From assembly GCA_050084985.1 (NCBI GenBank), contig JBITNC010000001.1, forward strand, positions 122,946,001 through 123,010,000: a stretch of DNA of 64,000 bases. Reading direction: 5' to 3'. The translations under genes were made by a program, and so were the position numbers. Under the pieces are notes generated by a model, which saw only the letters and a list, made by a program, of their open reading frames with translations, ran no database searches and had not been told where the DNA came from. Origin of the DNA: Nageia nagi. Taxonomy: Eukaryota > Pinophyta. Positions 9,008 to 21,780 of the stretch are shown in pieces. Each line of letters opens with the position of its first letter. Positions within the stretch are counted from its first letter, which is position 1.

Positions 9008-11090
9008 TTTACTTCTTGCAACATTGAGAGGGGGGGTGAATCAGTGTGTCTAAAAACTAAAGTTAGATTTTAACTTCTAAAATCAAAATGAAGTAAAGTT
9101 GAAATCAAATGAGCAAGCACATAAAAAACACATAAGATGTAATGAGGTTCACTAGTTTGGCTACATCCTCAGAAATGATTGCTTGGACTCCAATCCAAAT
9201 CTAGCCATAAAAATTATCTTACAAATTCATAGCAACAACTATGAAGGGTAGCACCAACTACCTCTCAATTCGGTAGCATTGACTACCTAGAGCACCAACT
9301 CCTCTTGATTCGACAACATCGACTTCCTAGAGCACCAACTCTAATTGCCAAGAATCCACTTGATAAAATATCAAAGATGTAATAAGAAGGATGATCACAT
9401 TTCTTAAATACCCTGAATGGTTTAGGTCCAATATTGTCTCTACACACACCCTAAAAATCAAACACACACCCACCAAGATACTCAACCCTACAAATTCACA
9501 AACTAAACCATTTTTTTTCTTTCACTTTTTTGTCTTTCTCTAATCAACACTCAACAATTGAATACACTCTTCATATTTTCTTTTTTAAAATTAAATAATT
9601 GGAACTAGAAACTCTAAAAAACATAACTATTAAAAAAACCTCTTTTTCTTTAGAGTTGCACACACAAGAGAAACTCCAAAAATACTTTGTAACTGCTACA
9701 ACATCTACACATTGCTGAGAGGCATTTTTTCCCATCAATTGCTGACCAAAAAAAGTAACTAAAACTCATTCTGTAACTACCTCTATTATGCACACATTTT
9801 TCTTCTTTGTAATAGACCAATTCATCATTAGAACATATTGAAGATTTTAAAAAACCCATACATTATTTAATTTTTTTATCAAAAAGAACTTGAGACTTTT
9901 TATCAAACATGTCACAAGCCTATGTGTGCAAAAAGTTATAATCCAATTTCCCCATACATTTTCCAAAGGCAAATTGTCAAATAGTTTGCATACCAAATCT
10001 AGAAAATACAGTCAAATTGGGCTACAAAGCCATTTTTGAAAAGCGATAACTTCTTCATGGGTACACCATTAGTATAAAATTTTAACCATGTGTTTTCCTC
10101 ACTACTAACTACAACTTGACCAATTTTGAGAGTCTAATGCTTCAAGTATTACACACATCACTTCTTGCAAAATGGCCTCTAATGAAAATTTGCAAATATT
10201 TTGTCAAACGGTTACCAAAAATTGGAAAATACAAAAAAAGTGACTCAACACCATTTTTTGAAAGCCATAAATTTTTATTTTGAACATGGATTATGATAAA
10301 ACTTGAAACACTTGTTCTTGGTATATTCATCTACCATCAATATAAATTTCATCAACTAACTACTCCTAGATAGCTTGTTGTACCTCTGATAATGTGGTCT
10401 CCAATGCTGATTTCTCAAGCATTTTATTAAACACTCCACATGCTTAGTTTTGTGCACATTATAGTTTCTCATACTTTGAGGCATTTTTGAAAAAATTTCA
10501 AAAGGAAAAATTTGTTCCTCTTTCCTTCCTAAAGGAGTAGAATTCAACAAAATTCAAATTTGAGCATCATAAATATAAAGTTTGCATTTTTACTTGTTGA
10601 CTCGTATGGGCAAAATAAAACTTGTCAACTATTACACTCAGTTGTTCGAAGCCATATTCTAGATACTAGAACTTCTAGCTCATAACTTGAATTTATATGA
10701 AATTTGAAAAAATCCTTCTCTTTCATATTGACAACCTTTAGTTCAATTTTCAACCTCTAACTCCTTACAAGTTGTCCACAACATCTCTAACAAAATGACC
10801 CTTCACATAGATTTGACACCTATCACATGGACCTTCAGTGCTCTATAGTTACTTCAATGCTGTGACCTTCTTTAGCACTATGTAGTTACTTTAATGTTAT
10901 GACCTTCTTCGATGCTCTATAGTTACTTCAGTGCTATGACCTTCTTCAGCTTTCTATAGTTACTTCAATGATATAACCTTCTTTAGCACTCTATAGTTAC
11001 TTTAGTGCTATCAACAAATGCAATCATTTAGCTCAACAATATTTTATATCCCTTTTACTATGTTGACAATAATGACAACCATATATCTCA
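9008..11090 (-). mobile_element. 3' LTR of the Ty1/copia element
   Basis: This matches 16410-18531 along its whole length, starting at the block GAGAGGGGGGGTGAATCAG (near 9026). On the minus strand it begins TGAGATATATGG at 11090. The outer end near 9008 has lost the usual terminal dinucleotide. A stretch at 10840-11010 repeats a short CTATAGTTACTT-type motif several times, as does the other LTR. Confidence 0.88.
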
Positions 11091-11106
11091 ATAATCTTCC
11101 CCTTTG
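11091..11106 (-). other. Polypurine tract of the Ty1/copia element
   Basis: On the minus strand the sequence AAAGGGGAAGATTAT directly precedes the 3' LTR, as is typical of plant Ty1/copia elements. Confidence 0.85.
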
Positions 11107-11308
11107 AAATTGTTGGCAACACATGATCACACAATTGGAATTTCTCTTCCCCTTTGTCAACAATAACAAAGGGCAATCAAGGATTCCTCCTGAGTCCACA
11201 TACAACATTTTTAGGAAAACATTAGTACCATTATCACAAATCATAAACAAGAGCATAAAAATAAAGTAAATAAACATTGTACCCCCTGAGAATGTGTACC
11301 CAAAAAAC

Positions 11309-11890
11309 TAGTCAATGTTTAGGAAGTGTGACCACTCCCAATTTCTTGCAAAGATACTTGAAAAATTCCTTTGGCAATGGCTTGGTAAAGATATCTACTA
11401 CTTGCTCTATTATTGGAACAAAATCCAACTTTACTTCTCCTTTTTCCACTCTTTCTTTTAAAAAATGATACCTTATAGCAATATGCTTTATTCTTGAGTG
11501 CATCACTAGATGTTTTGAAATATTGATGCCACTAGCATTGTCACACATGATGGTAGTGGGCTCAATAACATGTATACCAAGATCTTTTATCATTTATATC
11601 ATCCAAAGTACCTATATACAATAATTCATGGTAGCTATATACTTGACCTCTAATGTAGATAATGATATTGACTCTTGTTTCTTACTATGCCAAGCAACCA
11701 ATCTATCTCCAAGATAAAATGCACCACCACTAGTGCTCTTCCTATCATCAATACATATTGCCCAATTTGCATCTAAGTATGTAATGAGTATAAAGTCCTT
11801 TTCATATGGATACCAAAAACTAAACTCCATTGTCCCCTTACGATATCTAAAAATTCTCTTTAACATTATGACATGTGTCTCTTTAGGGCT
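11309..11890 (-). pseudogene. Ty1/copia RNase H
   Basis: This RNase H domain degrades the RNA strand during reverse transcription. The frame at 11612-11866 shows DANWAICIDDRKSTSG, LGDRLVAWHSKKQ and SLSTLEVKYIA, the standard Ty1/copia RNase H blocks. The frame at 11312-11593 gives the C-terminal part (DNASGINISKH, RIKHIAIRYHF, DIFTKPLP). The two frames are in phase with one another but separated by stops. It is the last coding part before the 3' LTR, with about 215 bp between; there is no env-like frame. Confidence 0.9.
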
Positions 11891-12770
11891 AGCTTGATAT
11901 CAAACCATCATACAAACTGTTTGTAGTATGTTTGGTCTAGTAGTCATCAAGTACAACAAGCTCTCTATCATGGATCTATACATTGTTTGGTAAATAGGTG
12001 ATGACTTATCATCTTTGCTCAATTTGCATCCTATGGTCATAGGTGTACTAACCAACTTGCAATCCTCCATCATGAATTTCTTTAACATCTCCTTGACATA
12101 TTTGATTTAGGAAATAAAAAAACCATTTTTCAACTGAATTACTTGAATACCAATGAAATATGCAAGTTCACCTAACATAGACATTTTAAACTTGCTTTGC
12201 ATTTGATTGGAAAACTCCTTACATAGTTCATCTTTGCTACTACCAAACGTAATTTCATCAACATACACAATAATGATCTAAAAATCCTTACATGACTTAA
12301 CATATAGTTTGTTATCAACCATACCTTTCTTAGACCCTTGTTGTTGCAAAAAGGTATCCAATCTTGAGTACCAATCAAGGGGTGCTTTTTTTAAACCACA
12401 AAGCACTCTCTTTAACCTACATACCATATCTAGATTTTTTGATAGCTAGAATCCATCAAGTTGCTCAATATATACCTCCTCATCTAGTTTGTCATTCAAG
12501 AATGCTGATTTGACATCCATTTGATAAAATTTGAAATTTTTGTAAATAGTAAGAGCAAGAAACATGTGAATTACCTCAATTTGAACCATCTGTGCAAAAT
12601 TTTATTCAAAATTAATTCCTTCAACTTGATCATATCCCTTGCAAACTAATCTAGATTTGTTCTAAACTACCTATCCATTTTCATTTAATTTATTACAAAA
12701 GACCCATTTTGTGCCAATCATATTTTTATTCTTAGGTCTTGAAACAAGTTCACAAGTTTTATTTTTTCAA
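11891..12770 (-). pseudogene. Ty1/copia reverse transcriptase
   Basis: Reverse transcriptase of the Ty1/copia type. On the minus strand near 12240-12285 the catalytic block reads YVDE, where YVDD is usual, with an in-frame TAG just upstream. The end of the domain is at 11900-12088 (DCKLVSTPM, then MTTRPNILQTV), matching the usual Ty1/copia blocks. Frameshifts and stops interrupt it; it cannot be active. Confidence 0.85.
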
Positions 12771-14470
12771 TCTATGTGATCTCTTCCTCCATTGCTTTGA
12801 CCCAACTTTCATCTTGACTAGCCTTAGAAATATTTTTAGGCCCTATACTAGATAAGAGAGAATAAGTATGTAAAGCTCTTTTTTTAGTTTGGATACCTAC
12901 ATGAAAGTCACCAATAATTTGCTCTTATGGATGATCCTTATGCCATCTACCTAATGGAGATTTTAAATTTTCATCTTCTCCTTCCTCCTCATTTTCTGAA
13001 TGACCATTTGAGTCACTTTGAGAGCTTGAATCTTCTTATTTCTTTACTTACAAATTTTGTACCTATGGTTTAGATTTTCCCTTTTCCTTTTCATCACTTT
13101 CAATTAGGTATTCATAGATAGAAAAATTATCATCATCATTTCTCTTTGCAAGATATCTTTGCTCATCAACCTAGACATTAGCACTATCCACCATTATTTT
13201 TGTCCTCTTGTTGTAACACCTGTATGCTCTACTCTTTGAAGAGTAACTAAGAAAAACACCTTTTTCAACTCTATCCTTAAACTTTCCCAAATTCTCCTCT
13301 ATCCTTTTGATGTAACATTTGTTGCTAAAGATCTTGAAGTACCTAACCATGGCTTTTATACTAAATCACAATTCATATAGTGTTTTTTATTCATGTGGCC
13401 TCAATAAGCATTTGTTTTGAATATACATCATTGTGTGCATTACTTCTTTCCAGAACCTATCAGTAAATTTACTTTCTATCAACATAGTTCAAGTCATTTC
13501 TTACACTACCCTATTTTTTATTTCAACTACTCCTTTTTGTTGTGGAGTTCTTGCTCCAAAAAATTATATTTTAATTCCATGTTTTAGGAAAAACTTAGAA
13601 AACTCATCAAAAATGAACTCACCTCTTCTATCTAAGTGAAGGCATTTGATTCTCCTTTCTATCTAACTTTCTACTTGATTTTTTAAGGCTTTAAACATCT
13701 CAAATGCTTTAGATTTATGTTTCAAGATGTACACCCAAGTCATTCTTGAATAGTTATCTATGAACAACATATAATACTTATCTACATTGATGCTTTGTGT
13801 CCTCATCGATCCACATAGGTTAGTTTGAATTATCTTCGATGGTTTTCTTATGTAATATTCCTTCACCTTGAACCTTTCTTGTGTTTTCTTTCCCTTTTGA
13901 TAGGAATCACAAATGTCATTTAATGGTTTGCTAATGCTAGGGATGTCTTTTATCACCCTTTTTGAGAAAATGTTCATTAAGTTTTTAAAACTAATATGTC
14001 CTAATCTTTTATGCCATAGCCAATCATCACTCTCCTTTCCTAGAAGACATGATCCCTATGAAATATCTGACATGGTATATAGGTTGCCACTTGTTCTTGT
14101 ACCAACTACCACAAGCTTACCATTATTTTTCCTTCAAATATCATACCCATGCTACTTGAAGATCACATTATTTCCTTTGTCATAGATTTGACTAATGCTC
14201 AATAGATTGTGCTTTAGACCAACCAAAAATAATATCTCTTCAGATCTAGTTTTACCATCATTTATTTTGACCATCTAACTGACCCACCTTCATATTGCTG
14301 TAACTTTTAAAAATTCCTTTTGTCACTTGTCATATGGCTTAAGTATATGCTATCTAATATCCATAATTATGGTTTATCTTTAGCTTTGAATGTCGTTTGA
14401 ATAATCAATGACTCCTTATCACTATTGAATTTCCCTTTTTCTTTCCAAACATGTTTTACTTTTGCTTCAA
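12771..14470 (-). pseudogene. Ty1/copia integrase with pre-integrase domain
   Basis: This is the integrase that inserts element DNA. The frame at 13663-13977 holds the block CDSYQKGKKTQERF, then TNLCGSMRTQS and DKYYMLFIDNYSRMTWVYILK. Further on, the minus strand shows DRRGEF near 13620 and PQQKGVVE near 13545, so second-Asp and Glu motifs of the DDE triad remain visible. The upstream part to about 14470 is more decayed and its edge is approximate. Stops and frameshifts are present. Confidence 0.85.
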
Positions 14471-15012
14471 GTTCATTCTTTTTTATTCTTTTCTTCTTCT
14501 TATAGGGGACTTCTTTGAAATTGTCTATTTTGTCTCATAGAAGGAAACTATCTAAGTGTAAAGGAACTCATTCCATACCTGCTTCTACAAAATCTAGCAA
14601 TGTGTCCAAACTCATGAAAATTATAGCATTCAACTTGATACTCTGATAATGGACCAAAAGCATTTCTAGTAACAATTATTCTTGAAGGAATATTATACTT
14701 AGAATCTAAAATTTGTTTTCCATAAGTATTACATTTAAAATAATCTCCATTGAAGGGATATATGAAGTTGGTGTATTGTTGAGAACTCCTTAGTCATGCA
14801 TAAGGTCTCCTTCTTGATTGAACTTATGTGAAGCCATCATTTTCCAATCCTGAGTTATCTTCCTTCTTCTTAGTGGTTGTAGTATATTCATTATTTTATT
14901 GTTGGAAGACTACCCTTGTTCATATCCTAGCCCAAACTTATCTGAAGATAATCTCTAACTTTTCATGATCTCACTAAGATTGGTTGATCTTCCTTCTAGG
15001 CACTCATAGGAA

Positions 15013-16264
15013 TTGATTTTCTTAGTGACTTCCTCTAGCTACATATGTAGCCCAACTATTTCCTCTTCAAGCTTACTACAAATTTTGACTTTTTCAAGAA
15101 GTTATGCCTCCAACTCCTCATTAATATTCTTGGACTCTTCCACCTCTACTCTTAAGCATTCTATGACACCATTTGCATCATCAAACCTTTTTAAAATTTT
15201 CTTATTTTCTTTCTTTCCTTATCTATTTCATTCAAAGTTGCTACCAATTCTTCTTCAAGATCAACCTCAAACTCGAAATCATCTTCTTCATATACCTCTT
15301 CTTCTTTATGCTCTTTTTCTTTATCTTTCTCTTCATTTAGCTTCTCTTCAAATTCCATTAATAATGATTCCTTGCATTCTTCATCTGAATCATCACTAGA
15401 ATCATCATTTGTGGAACTTTCATTTCTATATATGAAGCTTTGCCTATTTGACTTTCCTTTTCTTGCAAAGGATTTCTTCTTGTAGTTTTTCTTAGAGTGT
15501 GATCTTTGATCATTTTTTTCATTTTTCTTGTATGGAAATTTCCCTACAAAGTAACCAACATCACCATAGTTAAAACATTTGAAAGGCAGCTTGCTCTTAT
15601 ATTTACCTTTTCCTCTTTTCATCTTTCTAACAAAGTTTGCTTCTACACCATTCGATTTTACCTCATTATCAAAATCTTATTTAGCTTTTGTACTTTTGTT
15701 GGCTTTAAATGCTGCTTCTTTTTCTAAAGGTTTTGATTTTCCAATTCTCATTTCATAAGCGATCAATGACCCATTCATTTCATCCATACTAAAAGTATTC
15801 AAATCTTTAGCTTCTTCTATAGTAGACACCTTTGAATCAAAAGGAGATGGAAGAGATTGCAATACCTTGTTCATGATGACTTAATATTCAATCTTCTTTC
15901 AAAGACCTCTAATTGTAATGATAATTTCATTCACTCGCAACATGTATGCTTTGATTTTCTCATCATCATTCATCTTCAGTGCTTCAAATTGAGCTCTATG
16001 CATTTGGAGTTTTGCTTCTTTGATTTTATCATCTCCTTCATGGATACTATTCAATTTATCCCATATTTCTTTTTTTGATTCACATACCATGACCTTCACC
16101 AACTCACTATCCATAAGACTGCACATTAAAGCATTTCTTATTTTTGCATCATACTCATGACTCTTCCTTTTTGCTTCATCTATCAAGCCCATAGTAGGAG
16201 GATTGTAGCCTTTTTCAATTGCATCCCAAACACTAAAACCTAAAGCACTAAGATAAGTTTGCAT
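15013..16264 (-). pseudogene. Ty1/copia Gag (UBN2 type)
   Basis: The structural Gag protein forms the particle. Starting at 16264 (MQTYLSALGFSVWDAIEKGY), residues 1-121 form a UBN2-type domain (IWDKLNSIHEGDDKIKEAKL). The pieces at 15677-15874 and 15191-15622 are in the same phase, so the frame is kept and broken mainly by stops. The zinc knuckle near 15585 on the minus strand is degraded: CFNYGDVGYFVGKF has lost two of the Cys and the His of a CCHC motif. An acidic, coiled-coil-like segment follows (15191-15400). Confidence 0.88.
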
Positions 16265-16393
16265 CTAAATCCCCCAAAAGGCATAATTGGTTCCATCAAA
16301 GAGAGGTTCCTTGTTCAATGATAAATTTTCACTGCTTTTCATAGTGTCACAACTAAGATATCCTTAGATGATATAGCATGAATAGGAACCTAG

Positions 16394-16405
16394 ATTTGAT
16401 ACCAA
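16394..16405 (-). other. Primer binding site of the Ty1/copia element
   Basis: On the minus strand TGGTATCAAATC, directly inside the 5' LTR, is a decayed form of the initiator-Met-tRNA site TGGTATCAGAGC. Confidence 0.75.
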
Positions 16406-16409
16406 TTAT

Positions 16410-18531
16410 TGTACTTCATGTGACACTGAGAGGGGGATGAATCAATGTGTCTAAAAACTAAACTTAGATTTTAACTTTTGAAATCAAAACAAAGTAAATT
16501 TGAAATCAAATGAGCAAGCACATCAAAAACACACAAGATGTAATAAGGTTCACTAGTATGGCTACATCCTTAGAAATGACTGCTTAGAATCCAATCCAAA
16601 TCCAACCATAAAAATTATTTTACAAATTCACAACACCAACTATGAAGGGTAGCACTAACTACCACTTAATTCAATAGCACCCATTGCTTGGAGCACAAAC
16701 TCCTCTCAATTTGGTAGTATCAACTGCCTAAAGCACTAACTCCTCTCAATTTGATAGCACCAACTTCCTAGAGCAATAACTTTTATTGTTAAGCACCCAC
16801 TTGATAAAATATCAAATATGTAATAAGAAGGATGATCACATTTCCTAAAGACCCTAAATGGTCTATATCCAATATTATCTTTGCTCACATTGCAAAATCA
16901 AACACACACCCTCCAAGATACTCAACGTTGCACATTCACAAACTATACCATTTTTTTTTTCTTTCACTTTTCTATCTTTCTCTAATCAACACTCAACAAT
17001 TGAATCCAATCTTCATCTTTTCTTTTTCAAAACTAAAGAATTGGAATTAGAAACTCTAAAAAATGTAACTACTGAAAAAACCTCTTTTCTTTAGAGTTGC
17101 ACACACAAGAGAAACTCTGAAAATACTTTGTAATTATTGCAGCATCTACTCATTGCTGGGAGGTATTTTTCCTTTCAACTTCTAACCAAAAAAAGTAACT
17201 AAAACTCATCCTATAACTACATCTATATTGCACATGTTTTTATTCTTTGTAATGGACCAATTCATCATTAAAATATATTGAAGATTTTTAAAAACCAATA
17301 CGTTATTTAAATTTTTTTCAAAAAATAACTTGATACCTTTTGTCAAACATGTCACAAGCCTATGTGTGCAAAAAGATTTAATCCAAAGTCCCCATACATT
17401 TTCCAGAGGCAAATTGTCAAACAATTTGCATACCAAATCTAGAAAATATAGTCAAACTAGGCTATGAAGGCATTTTTGAAAAGCCATAACTTGTTCATGG
17501 GTACACTATTCAGTATGAAATTTGAACCATGTTTTCTCCTCACTACTAAATACAACTTAACCAATTTTAAGAGTCTAAAAATTTAATGATTATACACATA
17601 ACTTCTCACAAAATGGCCTCTAACAAAGATTTACAAACATTTTATCAAATTGTTGGCTGCCAAAAATTGAAAAATACAAGAAAATGTGACTTAGCACCAT
17701 TTTTTTGAAGCCATAACTTTTTATTTTGAATAAATATTGTGATAAAACTTGAAATAATTATTCTTGGTATATCCATATACCATCATAATAAATTTCATTA
17801 GCTAACTCCTAGATAGCTTACTGTACCTTAGACAAAGTGGTCTCCAATGTTGATTTCATGGGCATTTTGTCAAACACTTCACATGCTTAGTTTTGTGCAC
17901 ATTACAGTCTTTCATACTTCAAGGCATTTTTGGAAAACTTTCAAAAGGAAAAATTTGTTCCTCTTGCCTTTTTGAAGGAGTAGAATTCAATAGAATTCTA
18001 ATTTGAGAATCATAAATTTAAATTTTGCATTTTTACTTATTAACTAGGAGATGGGCAAAATTAGACCTGTCAAACTATTACACTCAATTATTTGGAGCTA
18101 GATTCCATATGCTATAACTTCTAGCTCATAACTCAAATTCATATGAAATTTGAAAAAATCTTTCTCTTTCATACTAACTACTTTTAGTTCAATATTTAGC
18201 CTCTAACTCATTATAGGTTGTCCACAACATCTCTAAAAAAATGACCCTTCATGCAAATTTGACATGTCTCAATAGACCTTCTTTAGTACTTTGTACTTCA
18301 GTGCTATGTCCTTCTTCAATGCTATGTATTTACTTCATTGCTATGACCTTCTTTAGTACTTTATAGTTACTTTAGTGCTATGACCTTCTTCAACACTCTA
18401 TAGTTACTTCAATGCTATAACCTTCTTTAGCGCTTTGTAGTTACTTTGTTGCTAATAAATGCAATAAATTAGGTCAAAAATATTTTCTATCCCATTTACC
18501 ATGTTGATAACAATGAAAATCATATAGCTCA
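16410..18531 (-). mobile_element. 5' LTR of the Ty1/copia element
   Basis: About 2.1 kb, matching 9008-11090. In plus-strand terms it runs from TGTACTTC at 16410 to GCTCA at 18531. Short plus-strand frames inside it (for example 16832-17094) are LTR sequence and not genes. Confidence 0.88.
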
Positions 18532-19024
18532 ATAAAAAAGATACTTGTGTTTAATTACATTGCATATTCATTCCATTAGAAGAAATCTACATAAAATATA
18601 AGCATACATTCATTTAATTCCATGTTGTTGGTGACCTAAAAGAGGTACACTGCTAGTGGCTTAAAATAAGCAATATAATAGATGCAATCAAGACTATAGA
18701 GATGAGTGAACAAAAAAATCATCAGATAGAAAACATAAGATATAACTTATGAATAATATTTGTGCATAACAGAGTTGAAATAACATATGTTAGAATCTCT
18801 CTAGAGTCCTCCTTTTAAGGTCATCAATTGATGCCTTTATATATGATACATCTTTACATGACTTAGATTTTTTTGACACCTTGTACATGCCACAAGGGTC
18901 CACTAGATATATTACATAGCTTTATCATGACTTAGGGTATTATTTAACCCCTTTTACATAATACATCATTGAGGCTCTAAAATGAATTATTTAATAAATA
19001 ATAATTCATTTTTAGACATCTATA
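18532..19024 (-). mobile_element. LTR of the Tat-like family (copy F), 5' part
   Basis: On the minus strand it starts at 19024 in the same way as the LTRs of element C (47870 and 56654): about nine bases, then AAAAATGAATTATTATTT. The Ty1/copia element separates it from its 3' part at 8890-9007. The conserved block for a tract with CATGTACAAGGTGTCAAAAA lies near 18870-18890. Confidence 0.88.
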
Positions 19025-19620
19025 TTTCCCCTCTTTGGAGGTGTGATTGAAGCAATAAAATTACATTGCCAAAGATGAAGTGTAAAAGAAACTTTTCTAG
19101 AATTTTTGAGCTCTTTGTTACATTGTTCCTTATTGGTGAAGATGATGAATATAGATGATGGTGATGTTGAGGGTCCTTTTCTTCCCCCTTTTAACTTGGA
19201 TGCCTCAAAAAGGGTCCTTGAGTGGTGTATCCAAGGCAAAACTATGATGAAGAGTCTCTCTTCAAGCATGATGTTGTATTGATGATGGAAATGACTATGA
19301 TGATGTAGTTGTATGGTTCCAAATCCAACTTTGGAGATGGAAGACATGATTTTTTCCCCTTGTACTTCTTCAGCCATGAATCTAGTCATTCCATAATGTC
19401 TAATACTTAGTAACCATTCACGCTTACATCCATGCCTTGAAATAAAAGGGATATGCTTTGACTATAGTGAAATGATAATGAAATAGATGCCATTGGTAGC
19501 ATAGGGAATAGTGTGCACATCATTGGTGGTGTGGAATCCTTTATATTTTCTTCTACTCTTTAGGATGTAGATACCTACAATTAAGTGTTAGTCATAAAAA
19601 TTAGGTGGATGCATAGTGAG
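19025..19620 (-). mobile_element. Polypurine tract and 3' untranslated region of Tat-like copy F
   Basis: The minus-strand polypurine tract AAAGAGGGGAAA (19025-19036) directly precedes the LTR. The region beyond matches the 3' region of element C (56100-56640), including an open-looking but uncharacterised stretch (19012-19389 as a 125-codon frame). The same stretch occurs at 30770-31100 and 32600-32817, yet stops differ between copies, so I do not call it a gene. Confidence 0.75.
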
Positions 19621-20335
19621 TTGCATCATCCATTGATCATAAGTCAATATCAACAATCTACTAATAGCTACATTATCAATTTTTCTTTTAAGTGAGTGAA
19701 CTCTCACTAGCCATATCAATGGCCATCGATGATCATACATTTTTTCTATAATTCAAAGATATTTATGCTTTGGATTGGTTCAAAGTAAAAACCACATGGA
19801 TACATAGCAAGTTGCATCATCCATTAAATATGATCCAATATCAACATCCTGCTAATGGCTACATCATTGGTTTACTTTTAAGTGATTGAACTCTCTCTAG
19901 TCATGTCATTGGCCATTGATGATCATACATTTTATGTATATAATCCAAAGACATTGGTTCAAATCAAAATAATGTGGATAAACAAAAAGTTGCATCATCC
20001 ATTAGAGATGATCCAATGTCAACTTCTTGCTGATGATTGCATCATTGATTTACTTTCAAGTGAGTGAACTCTCACTAGTCATGTAGATGGCCATCAGTGA
20101 TCATACATTTTGTGTCTATGATCTGAAGATATTATGCTTTGGATTGGTTCAAATAAAAAATTATGTGGATGAATATCAAGTTCCATCATCCATTGGATAT
20201 GATCCAATATCAACATCTTGTTGATGGTTGCATCATCAGTTTACTTTTAAGTGAGTAAACTCTCACTAGACGAGTCATTGGCCACTGATGACCTTGCATT
20301 TTATCTCCATGGTCCATAGACATTAAGCTTTCATT
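19621..20335 (-). repeat. Tandem repeats, about 185 bp, in the 3' region of copy F
   Basis: There are four imperfect units. The marker GTGAGTGAACTCTCACTAG or a close variant starts near 19692, 19881, 20061 and 20252, giving periods of 189, 180 and 191 bp. The same repeat occurs in copy G and element C, always between integrase and the 3' LTR. Confidence 0.9.
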
Positions 20336-21420
20336 TTTCTTTTCTCTTTTTTTTATACTACTTGCATCTTGCTTACAATGCATGTTGCTAGCTCCATGGG
20401 AATCTTTAGATTTTTCAAAAACATAAAAGTTTACATGCCCCTACTCATGAATTATGTATTTTACATGGTACATAGCTATAATATCTATGCATAGAAGCAT
20501 TTAAGATGGGTGGAATTGAATGTATTTGGTTATTCTTTACCATCCATGGATGATAGTTTATATGTACTGATCTTGTTTCTTCAATTACAACATATGGGCC
20601 CATCCAATTGGGCTCAAAATTGCATTTTGCTTCATCATTTGTTATTGTTTTAATGATATTTTCTTTCAACACTATATCTCCTACCTTAAATTCCTTTACT
20701 TTGATTTTCTTTCTAAATGCTTTCGTGAGTTTTGCATGATATACCTTGAACAAGTGTTTGTATAGCCACTAGGGAAAAACTATTCTCATTGGTGTATGAA
20801 GATGAATTAATGGCAATTGGTCATACCAATATTTTTTATATCTATCCCATGTTTTGGCAAGTATACTCTTGAGTGTATTATTTGTAGCTTCAACTTAACC
20901 ATTACCTTGAGGTTAGTATATGGAATAAAAGGTTTTTGTAATGCAAAACTTCTTGCAAAATGCCTTCATGACCTTACCTTTGAAATTTGGACCATTATCC
21001 ATGATTAACCTTTGTGATACACCAAACCTTGTAGTGATGTTTTTGATGAGGAATACAATGATTCTAGCTTGAGTGATTGATTTCATAAGGATAGCTTCCA
21101 CCCACTTGGTGGTGAACTCTATACTAGTGATGATAAATTTATGTCTTTTTCTAGAGTGAGGATTAACCATATCAATCAAATCTATGCCCCAAGTAGGAAA
21201 TGGCCATGAATAAACAATAGAATGTAATTCTTGGGTAGGTTACTTATTTAAATTTGTATATTTTTGGCATTGCAAATAAGTTTTTACAAGAGCTTTACAA
21301 TCCTCTTCCATAGTATGCCAATAATATCCAATCCTCAAAATGTTGGTGTGTAGTGCCTTTATATGGAAGTGACCGCCACAAAAACCATCATGAGCTTGTT
21401 ATAGGGTAATAGCTATCTCA
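20336..21420 (-). pseudogene. Tat-like integrase, copy F
   Basis: This decayed integrase lies on the minus strand. The core frame at 20913-21179 shows NPHSRKRHKFIITSIEFTTK and IMDNGPNFKGK. The first catalytic Asp is still readable just upstream (TWGIDLIDM, near 21180-21200). The C-terminal domain at 20445-20753 has AFRKKIKVKEFKVGDIVLKE and NWMGPYVV, typical of the plant Tat/Athila branch. The zinc-binding N-terminus near 21240-21400 is broken by stops. Confidence 0.88.
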
Positions 21421-21780
21421 TATTGTATCAAACATCTCAATAATGTACCATCAAATGACCTCCTATATAAAATTCTCCAATGATTACATATCTTACTATG
21501 GTTATTTTCAATCTCATTCTTTCATTTCTATCAAAATTTTTAGGAATTATTTGGTTTTTCAAATAATTGTATATATCAAAGTACCAATTCTAAAAATCAA
21601 TCTCTTCCATAATAAGACAAGCCTGAATCTCATCCATATGATGCATGTAAGAAGAAGAGCTTAACTTATGAATTGTGAGGAAGGTCTCTTTGTCCTCAAT
21701 CTCAATTGGTGCTAGAGAAGCTACACTTGCCATTACAAATGCATACATGTTATTAGTTCTTAGAATATTCTAAATAATAA
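21421..21780 (-). pseudogene. Tat-like RNase H tail, copy F (truncated)
   Basis: Read on the minus strand, this matches element C at 54190-54560, the stretch between the second RNase H and integrase. The match ends abruptly near 21780, so the rest of pol is missing from copy F. Confidence 0.65.

Larger units (their letters stand above)
9008..18531 (-). mobile_element. Ty1/copia element (SIRE-like), decayed, in the LTR of copy F
   Basis: A full-length element on the minus strand, about 9.5 kb: 5' LTR at 16410-18531, primer binding site, gag, integrase, reverse transcriptase, RNase H, polypurine tract and 3' LTR at 9008-11090. Integrase precedes reverse transcriptase, which is the Ty1/copia order. 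LTRs of about 2.1 kb and the Gag type fit the SIRE/Maximus group. The two LTRs are clearly diverged (roughly one base in ten by eye) and all frames are broken, so it is old. The family LTR it entered is continuous on both sides, but I cannot define a clean 5-bp target duplication. Confidence 0.88.

Noticed and set aside
15013-15399. Ser/Leu-rich 128-codon plus-strand frame
   Set aside because: Antisense shadow of the acidic Gag region of the Ty1/copia element.
9008-18536. A clean target duplication for the Ty1/copia element
   Set aside because: Left flank AATAT and right flank ATAAA do not match; the ends are too decayed to call one.
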